NCBI GenBank assembly: GCA_002794465.1
Contig: MTSL01000073.1
Coordinates: 15,946-43,553, forward strand
DNA length: 27,608 bases
From: Paramicrosporidium saccamoebae
Lineage: Eukaryota; Rozellomycota
Direction: 5' to 3'
In this document: positions 18,701 through 25,039 of the stretch, in pieces
How positions within the stretch are numbered: the first letter of the stretch is position 1
Layout of the letters: each line of letters begins with the position of its first letter
Notes under the pieces: model-generated
What the model was told of the DNA's origin: nothing
Seen by the model: the letters and a program-made list of their open reading frames with translations, nothing else
Databases searched by the model: none
Made by a program: the position numbers and the translations under genes

Positions 18701-18915
18701 AACGCCGCCTCCCATTTGATGAGATGGGCGTCATTTCCGACAATATTGATTTCCTGACACGATCCCTGGGCCTTGTGCAGATTTCAGTCACACCAATCGA
18801 CCCCGCACACGTTGTTCTGAAGAATGATGATGCTACTGAAGCCGTCGAAATCAAGCGCCGCCAGGAAACTTCTATTCCAGGAACACCCACGGCGTATTTT
18901 TATCATCAAAATTAA
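15703..18915 (+). CDS. CDC60: Cytosolic leucyl-tRNA synthetase
   Basis: 1070 aa in one exon, the largest gene here and notably intronless beside intron-rich GEM1. It charges tRNA-Leu in the cytosol. It is of the archaeal/eukaryotic cytosolic class I type: a HIGH-type motif HLGHGF at 61-66 after FPYPYMNGKL, a large CP1 editing insertion in the middle (with the TLRPETMYGQTN motif and YVLPMFSVSANMGTGVV), the GDECVVALTDQWYIDYG region, the KMSKS loop at 712-716 (SEKMSKSTGNF), an anticodon-binding helical domain and a C-terminal extension. Length fits eukaryotic cytosolic LeuRS (about 1,050-1,180), being near the short end. The start is the first ATG. The dispersed repeat copy D follows about 70 nt after the stop. 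Confidence 0.96.
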   Translation: MDKNESKGTFKRDFLRNIEQEVQEQWKASHVFEMDAPGKDEEVPPKFMATFPYPYMNGKLHLGHGFTASKAEFAVAFERMQGKRAIFPFGFHCTGMPIKASADKIKKEMALYGCPPVVPASQEESNTATAKHSKVAAKTGNAKLQWDILMQIGIPEDEIPKFAETGHWMEYFPPLAQKDLAGLGFQIDWRRSFITTDQNPFYDSFIRWQFNKLRAQEKIKFGKRHTIFSPLDGQPCLDHDRQSGEGVGAKEYTVVKLLVAEFPADDSRFDNVRGSKVFLGAATLRPETMYGQTNCWVGPDIEYGAYRTNIDGELIVCTRRAAINMAYQDLTHADGQVECVASFKGSDLIGLPLKAPNAIYPIIYVLPMFSVSANMGTGVVTSVPSNAPADYVALREIKDKEALRQKFNVDASKVLPFDPVPIINTPTYGNCSAEVVVKQLNIKSQNDAVNLEKAKDLVYKDDFYAGVMSVGPHSGKTVQEAKTIIRDELIAEKAAFVYFEPEKLVISRSGDECVVALTDQWYIDYGEASWRKQAELCLERMNVFSDEVRHQFSSTLDWMRQWACSRSFGLGTRLPWDPTYLIESLSDSTIYMAYYSVAHILHQGSLDGSVRPNGINPEQMSDDVWEWIFGEDCSEDADGSKIAEKSGISVDLIQRMRREFRYWYPMDLRVSGKDLVPNHLTFSIYVHVALFPERFWPRGMRANGHLLLNSEKMSKSTGNFMTLEEALQEFGADATRFALADAGDSVEDANFLKDTANTFILRLYNQIEFCQEMMSGSGSLRQDDGTEHFHDRAFGAEINRAIDLTGTAYKATNYRDAVKYGFFELQNARDRYRDATNGNIGMNWGLIKRFIHVQALLLTPIAPHFCEHIWKNILGNKGFAINEPFPTAGEVDEGLLSAANYLQDVAHNLRTALQAETRPKKGAAKTVTAAEIYVAVKYPKWQEDAIAILKSCYDGSKFVADDAVVAALKPLMKERPNKKLIPFVMELKSRVSTDGPAAFERRLPFDEMGVISDNIDFLTRSLGLVQISVTPIDPAHVVLKNDDATEAVEIKRRQETSIPGTPTAYFYHQN

Positions 18916-18981
18916 CCACCAACTATCTAGTTATAAAGGTGATTTTTATTCGTGTCGTGGTGAGGAGATGTGATGATTTAC

Positions 18982-19084
18982 AGTAGCTGGGTATTTTATG
19001 ATTGTTATGTCATTTGTGAGACTAGAAGTAGGTTCTTGGATTGACAGTGGACGGCATTGAATGTATCCTCTTCTCGTTTCTTTC
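18982..19084 (+). repeat. Dispersed 3'-flanking repeat, copy D
   Basis: Aligned with copy B it shares AGTWGGGTATTTTA-like, GTGAGACTA-like and TCTTGGATTGACAG-like blocks in the same order and spacing, ending in a TCTTCTCG pyrimidine tract. It begins about 67 nt after the LeuRS stop in the same orientation. The remaining part of the 336-nt gap (18916-19251) has a TATAAATAT at 19208 and no gene. Confidence 0.7.
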
Positions 19085-19207
19085 CACTACGCGACAGATT
19101 ATGGTCAACACTAACAAATCGACACATGCCAGTTTAGCTTGTAAGAAAGGTCCACACATACGGCGGTCGTTATGGTTGCTATTGTTTATAGCACGACAAT
19201 TAGTTTC

Positions 19208-19216
19208 TATAAATAT
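19208..19216 (+). promoter_or_regulatory. TATA-like element TATAAATAT
   Basis: Lies 36-44 nt before the ATG at 19252. The AT-rich box is isolated in GC-richer sequence (CTCGGCCCCC follows), which makes a core-promoter role plausible. Sequence match only. Confidence 0.35.
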
Positions 19217-19251
19217 CTCGGCCCCCAGCTCTTGGTGAGTCAACACTCAGC

Positions 19252-20441
19252 ATGGAGACTGTCACGATCGTCGTTGCCGTAGTGTGTACAATTCTTGCTG
19301 GACTGATAGCCTGTTTAACGAGTGCAGAAGAGTTTCTGGGAGATCGTCGATGGTTCTCTGGTGTCAAGTTCCTCGCGTGCCTTGTTGTGCTCTTCGGCGG
19401 GCCGGTGGTAGCGGCAAATGCTGCCGCTTGGTCTTTTGCGGTTGGAGGAGCGTTACCCTGTGCCGCCATAGGAGTCCTAGTTGGGCGTCGGATGTACACG
19501 AATCGTCAGCAAGCACAACTTGTTGGGCGCCTGACCGAGTTGTGCCCTGACGCCACAATATGGGAAGCATCGATGGGCTTTTATCCGGCGTTATCGGTTT
19601 CTTATGGTGTACCTGTGTTTATCTATAGATTGCTGTGAGCCGCTATCAAGGGATTGGCCCCGAGATCATCCCAGAATTGCCAATTCAAATATTGGAAAGG
19701 GTCTTCACAGACCGATTAATGGAGTGCCAGCAGCTGTCTTTTGAGGACTTTAAGGCTGAATGTCTCCGCGGCATGTCATTTTACACTATGGATGACTTTG
19801 GGAGGAATGCTGCGCTGTTGCTTTTTGTAGAGACATCCCAACTCAAGGAATGCCGTGAATGGCTTATTGAGGCTGCAGTCTTATGGGAGGTGTGCAGCAA
19901 AATAGAAGATGAAGACGAGCTTATTTGTGCCATACGGTATATTTGGCACCATGATGTTTTTAGCCAAGACATCCGATCGAGCTTTACTTTTCACGCAGTA
20001 CGCAAAATGACCCCCGAGTCCAAAGAAGGCCTCTGTCAAGCTCTCCGTGCCAATCACAAAGGTGATGCATGGATTGCCATTCATTTCCCCGAGCCTTCAA
20101 ATATTAACAATGACACTGAGGCACCAAGCACAGACGACACCCCTTATAAGCCGTCAAATGTGGATAGCGCCCCCACTGACCCTGAGGCTTCTGTGCTGCC
20201 AAACGAGGAAAAAAATGCTCGAGCTGCAGGGGGGCCCATTGGAGGTATCAGGCTGGAGCGTTGGTCTTCCATGGGAAAGTACATGGAATGTCGATTTTGT
20301 AGATATCGACCCCCCAAGAGCCGGTGTATACCATCTGTTATCTACAAGGCCATGAAGCACATGTATCCATGGGCTCTGCGTTGTGGCAAGTGTGGATGTG
20401 GTGCTATGAGGTTTGGGCGGGTGAGTGATGTAGAAGGCTGA
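19252..20441 (+). CDS. Orphan membrane protein with C-terminal Cys motif
   Basis: join(19252..19596,19629..20441), 385 aa. Two frames are fused by a predicted 32-nt intron (19597-19628, GTTTCT...CTATAG) that is phase 0 and matches the size of all other introns here; without it the first frame stops at 128 aa and the second has no ATG start. Two or three hydrophobic N-terminal segments (about 4-23, 38-60, 62-78) are followed by a soluble acidic region with a Thr/Pro/Asp-rich linker, then a C-terminal ECRFCRYRPPKSRC ... LRCGKCGCG arrangement that could bind zinc. No family recognised. A decayed partial copy lies at 22355-22510, so the gene belongs to a small lineage-specific family. The splice prediction needs transcript support. 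Confidence 0.65.
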
Positions 20442-20501
20442 TCAGCTGGATATTAAGGGATCATCATCTAGTTTGAATAAGACATGCTTGTGTGATAAAG
20501 T

Positions 20502-20615
20502 AGATCAATTAGTTGGGTATTTTAGGATTACTACGTTGCTTGCGAGACCATAAATGGGTCGTTGGATTGACTGGATAAATTCTCTCCTTGTCCCATCTCG
20601 TCTCTTCCCGCCTAG
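20502..20615 (+). repeat. Dispersed 3'-flanking repeat, copy B
   Basis: Contains AGTTGGGTATTTTAGGATT, GCGAGACCATAAATGGGTCG and TTGGATTGACTGGATAAAT, ending in three decamers of the reverse-complemented CGRGAAGAGA type. It starts about 60 nt after the stop of the 19252 gene, in its orientation, and faces copy C about 125 nt away. Confidence 0.85.
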
Positions 20616-20738
20616 CAAAGTCCGTGGTATCACTTACACTACACGACATTTGCGAACGAAACGATGAAGAATGGCACCACCACGAGTAGCAGCGGAGATG
20701 TAGATAATCTAAGATGACTAAAAGATGTAAGTTACAAT

Positions 20739-20845
20739 GAGAAACGAGAAGGGATGAAGAGAAGCGAGGAAAAAACTCATTTACTGCTAATCCAACGCCC
20801 CATTTATAGTTTCACAAATGACGCACTAAACCCTAAAATATTATA
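20739..20845 (-). repeat. Dispersed 3'-flanking repeat, copy C (inverted relative to B)
   Basis: Shares CTAATCCAACG, CCCATTTATAGT and TCACAAATGAC blocks with copy A, preceded by a degenerate GAGAAGCGAGG array. In minus orientation it lies about 185 nt downstream of the stop of the 21031-21846 gene. Copies B and C together make an inverted pair across the 589-nt convergent gap 20442-21030, which has no gene. Confidence 0.8.
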
Positions 20846-21030
20846 GATATCAATCTTCCACAATATCACATAAGTATGGTACTGATACAGTCTGTGCTTA
20901 CCGGTTGGTATAGCAGAACTGACAGTGGACTGAGTGAATTGCCATCAACCTCCCTAACACACTGTTCGACTATCATATATTTGTGTTTATTTAATAACCC
21001 AACAGTTGCCAGGCAAGTGCCCATGGTATA

Positions 21031-21846
21031 TTAAAACTCCGAAACGATTAGGATGGGACCTGTTATTGGACGACAACACGTACACCATAGTGCCAGAGTT
21101 TCATTGAGCCAGGGGGATTTTCCGTAGTGGTGAAACAGTAGCATTGCGTAATGTATCAAGAACAGCTCACCCTCGGGTCCTTCCATAATACCCATTGTAA
21201 TTCCGACAAATTTCCGAGTACACAACTTTCTGTCCAAGAACACCTTGTCTTGCCACAAATCAGCATCATCAAGACGGAGGGAGGCTGTGTGCAATAGCCC
21301 AATAAACACCGAGCCCATAAGAAAGAACAAGAGGGAGAGAGTACCGAGGAAATAGCCAGCGCAAAGCAATACTGCCAACAGTGCAAAAGGGATGGCATCA
21401 GTGAACAGGACGATAAGCCAGCCCAGCCATTTCTTGTATACCAACCTTCTACCAATACGGACATACCGCCTTCTCAAACAGAATACACTATCGGATTTAC
21501 CATAATAGCCGAGGGTCAAAGAATCGGGTGTATCCCAAACTGAGAACAGAAACCCGAAATGTTTCAAGTCGTGAAGACCATCGGACTGAAGCTTATCGCC
21601 AGGGCGAAATTTGGCGAGTGTTAAAGAACGTATACTGAAGCGTGAGAAGAGCCAGATATAAAAGAAGTATGGAATAAAGCCGGCCCAAATGGACGAATAG
21701 ATGATCCAGCCCCAGAAGGGATAGCACATGTTGACGGCGGTCCATATCATGAGCAACAACAAGAGCACATCGGTGATAATACAGAAGCATTTTACCAGTC
21801 TGGGGGCAATCGTGCTTCCCTTGGCAGGTCTAAATGTGAGATACAT
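21031..21846 (-). CDS. Hypothetical multi-span membrane protein, 271 aa
   Basis: An intact 271-codon frame from an ATG at 21846. At least four hydrophobic helices are visible: about residues 18-40 (CFCIITDVLLLLLMIWTAVN), 44-67 (Trp/Tyr/Phe-rich), 142-165 and 167-187, with a shorter apolar stretch near 225-242. A basic RRRYVRIGRRLVYKK segment precedes the third helix, and the central soluble loop (about 75-135) is polar. No motif of a known transporter or enzyme was recognised. It has no apparent cleavable signal peptide. Upstream is a cluster of CCAAT/ATTGG motifs and a TATTTATAA at about 21928. It converges with the 19252 gene. Likely a real but lineage-specific protein. Confidence 0.7.
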   Translation of the reverse strand: MYLTFRPAKGSTIAPRLVKCFCIITDVLLLLLMIWTAVNMCYPFWGWIIYSSIWAGFIPYFFYIWLFSRFSIRSLTLAKFRPGDKLQSDGLHDLKHFGFLFSVWDTPDSLTLGYYGKSDSVFCLRRRYVRIGRRLVYKKWLGWLIVLFTDAIPFALLAVLLCAGYFLGTLSLLFFLMGSVFIGLLHTASLRLDDADLWQDKVFLDRKLCTRKFVGITMGIMEGPEGELFLIHYAMLLFHHYGKSPWLNETLALWCTCCRPITGPILIVSEF

Positions 21847-21888
21847 TGTCGAACGGTGAGGCCGGGCCAGTTTTGTATGTATTATCGT

Positions 21889-22061
21889 CCAATAGGAGTG
21901 ACTCCTGAACGGTAATGTGGGATGGCTATTTATAAGTAGCGTGGCGATTGGATGGCGGCGTCGTTAACATGGCCACTTTATTGGTGGCCTTTGTTGAGAA
22001 TAAACCAATCGTGGTTGCGAGATAGTATAAAGGGTCTATTGAAGAGCGGATTTTCTATTGG
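21889..22061. promoter_or_regulatory. Cluster of five CCAAT/ATTGG motifs
   Basis: CCAAT at 21889 and 22005; ATTGG at 21947, 21980 and 22057. Five in 173 nt is well above chance expectation (well under one). CCAAT is the binding core of the HAP/NF-Y complex in fungi and animals. The cluster lies 43-215 nt upstream of the minus-strand gene at 21846. Confidence 0.5.
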
Positions 22062-22354
22062 AATATGTGATATATAGGCAGCCACTCTCAACACACCAAA
22101 TTGTGGGGCCGCATAAATATCTGGATCGGGGCCACCGATGACAAGCGGATGTTGTTTAACAGGGTTGCGTCATTAATTTCGCAGCGGTAAATTAACCTGA
22201 ATACATATTAGTTCAAGCCGATAAACTGGTACTAAACGAATTGGCGGGTGTCACTAGACGCCAAGGCCTTTGCTGACTCGCGGTGAACCAATTAGCAGAG
22301 TCAACACGTATTGATTATGGTCAGCAATCGCTGGCATTCAAGACTCTTCGTCTT
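22062..22354. other. Intergenic, nothing recognised
   Basis: About 290 nt between the CCAAT cluster and the pseudogene fragment. No open frame, repeat or RNA gene could be supported. Confidence 0.4.
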
Positions 22355-22510
22355 GCTCCTGATGAGTCAACACTCGGTGTGGAGACTCTTACTATCACTG
22401 CTGCTATTATGTACAGTTCTTGCCGGACCGGTATCCTACTTCACAAGCGCAAAGACGATGTCCGAATCAACGACCATTTTCCCAAGCCTTCAAATGTTAG
22501 CAATGGCGAG
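22355..22510 (+). pseudogene. Decayed, internally deleted copy of the 19252 membrane-protein gene
   Basis: 22360-22445 aligns with 19236-19325, including GTGAGTCAACACTC before the start and the first codons. The ATG is replaced by GTG and a 2-nt deletion shifts the frame about 35 nt later. After roughly 30 nt of unclear sequence, 22469-22505 aligns with 20079-20115 (shared CAAGCCTTCAAATRTTA-like block), so about 740 nt of the parent is missing. The result is a non-functional remnant. It lies about 2.9 kb from the parent. Confidence 0.75.
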
Positions 22511-22631
22511 TCTTGCCCCATAAAGGAAGGCGATACTTGATAAAAGGGGCTCGCTTGAAGTGTCACGATAAGGAGTTCCTGTATATAGGCTGTTGTATCA
22601 CCACGGGACACTGATGATGAACAAACCTTTC

Positions 22632-22718
22632 CCAGTCCAGTCCAGCCCAGTCCAGCCCAGTCCAGTCCAGTCCAGTCCAGCCCAGTCCAGTCCAGCCCAG
22701 TCCAGTCCAGTTCAGCCT
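22632..22718. repeat. Pentamer tandem array (CCAGT/CCAGC)
   Basis: About 17 consecutive 5-nt units, mixing CCAGT and CCAGC. It lies about 75 nt downstream of the stop of the minus-strand ankyrin-like gene. Frames through it (a WTGLD-type repeat on minus) are artefacts of the unit. Confidence 0.9.
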
Positions 22719-22790
22719 AGTACAAATAACAATGCATTGATTCATGATGATTCAACTCTTTTACATCAAAATTTATTAGCTTCATGGTTC

Positions 22791-24809
22791 CTATTGTCGA
22801 CACATATCTGCCGCCCATCTTTCGGTATCTTTGCACTTGAACTTGGTTGGTCTTGTTCCACAAACCTTCCACATCCAATAAAAGGCATCATATCTCCATA
22901 TGTCCAACTTTCTTGTTATCCTATTAGCGACTTTTACAGTACATACCATTGACCGATCTTTTTCGTATATAACCTTTAAAATTCCAGCCCTACCTTCGGA
23001 GGCAGCCAGCTTTGCAATGTCTGGAGTTATAGGCAGGCCTTGTTCAAGTAGCCACAGGAACACCTTTACGTGGCCTAACTTGGCAGCACGTTGCATCATT
23101 TCTGGCTCAACCTTGTCGATATTGTACTTTGATGCAATTTGCTTGAGAGCTCGTAACATTGTCTCATCAGACACATTGTCGCACAGCGAATAAACCTTGC
23201 TCAGAAGTGGTCGTGTGCGTCCAATAAAGTTCTGAGATATCCACTCGATATCCTCCAGCTTATTATGTATGATGGCATAGGTAAAGCACTTTAATGCACT
23301 AATACACGGGCATTCAAGCGAAAACGCTATTTTGGCAATGTCGACTTTGGCAATCAACCGCAAAGCATAAAAATGGCCCGCTTTGCAGGCTTCTCTTATG
23401 TAATGATCATGCGGGATAGTTTGGAAACCTTTGTGAGCCAAATCGAGAATCTCATTATATCCACCCACTGCTGCAGCATTTGCTACATCTTGCCATGGAA
23501 AATCGACTGCTGATTCAGCATGCGCAGATTGCAACCCTTTCAAATTACCTTCTGCTGCCAACAACACAATGTGTTCCCAACGTGACAACGGAACATTGGT
23601 AACATCTCGAATATGCTTGATAGTTTCTTGAGAGCCAATATCCTTATAAGAGGCACGAATAACATGAGCCCAATTAGGCCGATCTCCAAAATTGGCGAAT
23701 ATCCATTTGATGATCTTTAAATGTCCTAGCCGACAGGCCTTGACCACCGACCCCAAAAAGAGGCTTGGTATTTTCTCCTTTTCGTGTAGCCACTCTAAAA
23801 TATCAGGATTGTCTCCTTCGATAGCAGCGTCACAGAGATTGTAATAGTTATAGGTGGAACAAAAAGCCTCTTGGGGTATTTCTTGCAAGAGTGCCAAGCA
23901 GTTATGCTTGGCGAGCCAGTGTGAGCATTCAATGTTGACTGTTGGAATGCCATTATTTAATATCAAACAGAGCCTTGGGATACGACTATAATCGATGCTG
24001 AAGAGATAGTGGAGCACTATGGCAGACTTGACTGCGTGAGGGGCAATATGGGTGGTGTCGGGATGAAAGTCTTTAACAAGGCCAGTGATCTGATCCATGA
24101 TACGGGCTGGCATATGTTTAACCATCAGGTCGACATTCATTGCTACATCTCGGACCATGTCTGGGTAGAGGCGATTAAGGATATTGACTGCATCAAATTC
24201 GATAATAGCACTGCGCAACTCTTCATTGGAAATGGTCTTGAAATACGATTCACAAGTGATTGTCTCAAAGAGTCCAGCGCTATCGGCTTTGACTATCATT
24301 CTCCAGAATTTGCCCCATTCAAATCTTTGCAAGTCCCACAGGGTCTGATCAAAAGCCGGAGTCTCCCAAATCATGGCCCAGAACCAATGCATCAATTCCT
24401 GATCATTTAGAATTAGGAAGCGTGGAATGCACTGCAGGATCTCATAGTGGCCGTTGTTGAGTGTCTGCTGCACTGCCTCTTTGGCATTCTCACCAGTGCT
24501 GTACCAGTTTGACACAACCACAACCGAGCGAAGCAACCCTTCTAATCGAGAAGGATCCTTGTTTACTCGAATGACACTATCCAGCAGTGCTGCTTGAAAC
24601 GCGAGAAGATCCAAGCTGCGAGTAGCGACATTCGTGTTCCCTGGTAAGTCAAAGTGTAGCGCCTCTATGCGAGTGGCTACTGATTCCAAGCCTAAATTCG
24701 GTGTGTCGCCCCAATCAGAGCCTTCCGAGCCCATTCCTCGGCTCAGGAATAGCACCAGTGGGATTGCTATAGTCCATATAATACGATGGACTACGTCAAA
24801 GAGCTTCAT
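22791..24809 (-). CDS. Secreted ankyrin-like repeat protein, paralogue 1
   Basis: 672 aa from the ATG at 24809. The open frame extends 15 codons further up to a TTG but has no ATG there, and the chosen ATG aligns with one in the paralogue. The N-terminus (MKLFDVVHRIIWTIAIPLVL) is a good signal peptide with a likely cut after FLSRG. Next comes an approximately 290-residue region without a known domain, containing EFDAVNILNRLYPDM, VKHMPARIM and DTTHIAPHAVK. From about 325 to 640 degenerate ankyrin-like helix pairs appear, e.g. ACRLGHLKIIKWIFANFG and AAKLGHVKVFLWLLEQGLP. The C-terminus has a short Cys-containing tail (MCRQ). Close paralogue of the next gene. Ankyrin repeats bind proteins; secretion into the host or ER lumen is inference. 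Confidence 0.8.
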   Translation of the reverse strand: MKLFDVVHRIIWTIAIPLVLFLSRGMGSEGSDWGDTPNLGLESVATRIEALHFDLPGNTNVATRSLDLLAFQAALLDSVIRVNKDPSRLEGLLRSVVVVSNWYSTGENAKEAVQQTLNNGHYEILQCIPRFLILNDQELMHWFWAMIWETPAFDQTLWDLQRFEWGKFWRMIVKADSAGLFETITCESYFKTISNEELRSAIIEFDAVNILNRLYPDMVRDVAMNVDLMVKHMPARIMDQITGLVKDFHPDTTHIAPHAVKSAIVLHYLFSIDYSRIPRLCLILNNGIPTVNIECSHWLAKHNCLALLQEIPQEAFCSTYNYYNLCDAAIEGDNPDILEWLHEKEKIPSLFLGSVVKACRLGHLKIIKWIFANFGDRPNWAHVIRASYKDIGSQETIKHIRDVTNVPLSRWEHIVLLAAEGNLKGLQSAHAESAVDFPWQDVANAAAVGGYNEILDLAHKGFQTIPHDHYIREACKAGHFYALRLIAKVDIAKIAFSLECPCISALKCFTYAIIHNKLEDIEWISQNFIGRTRPLLSKVYSLCDNVSDETMLRALKQIASKYNIDKVEPEMMQRAAKLGHVKVFLWLLEQGLPITPDIAKLAASEGRAGILKVIYEKDRSMVCTVKVANRITRKLDIWRYDAFYWMWKVCGTRPTKFKCKDTERWAADMCRQ

Positions 24810-24850
24810 TGCACGGCTGCGCCACTTTTTGCAAGCTGCCCATCTACTTG

Positions 24851-24907
24851 ACAATTTGCATCTGATGAGCTGGCGATTTTAATTGGGCCGGTGAATCGAT
24901 CCGTCAG
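24851..24907 (-). promoter_or_regulatory. Conserved promoter block of paralogue 1, CCAAT at -73
   Basis: Aligns with 27121-27173 upstream of the other paralogue (shared TTTTAATTGGG and GAATYGATC). The CCAAT (plus-strand ATTGG 24882-24886) is 73 nt from the chosen ATG in both genes. Confidence 0.55.
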
Positions 24908-25039
24908 CGTAACACGGTGAGATGGAGAGAAAGATAAAGGCATACAATCGAACGCATACTGCTCCAATTTAACCCAAGTATGATTGCATTTTCACCTGGC
25001 TCAATTCTTTTAGAACAAACTTTATTCATGCAATGGCTC

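Noticed and set aside
22563-22745. WTGLD-repeat peptide frame on the minus strand
   Set aside because: It is generated entirely by the CCAGT/CCAGC pentamer array; a 5-nt repeat keeps any frame open.
24810-24854. Fifteen-codon upstream extension of ankyrin-like paralogue 1
   Set aside because: It begins at TTG, not ATG, and the paralogue comparison and CCAAT spacing place the start at 24809.
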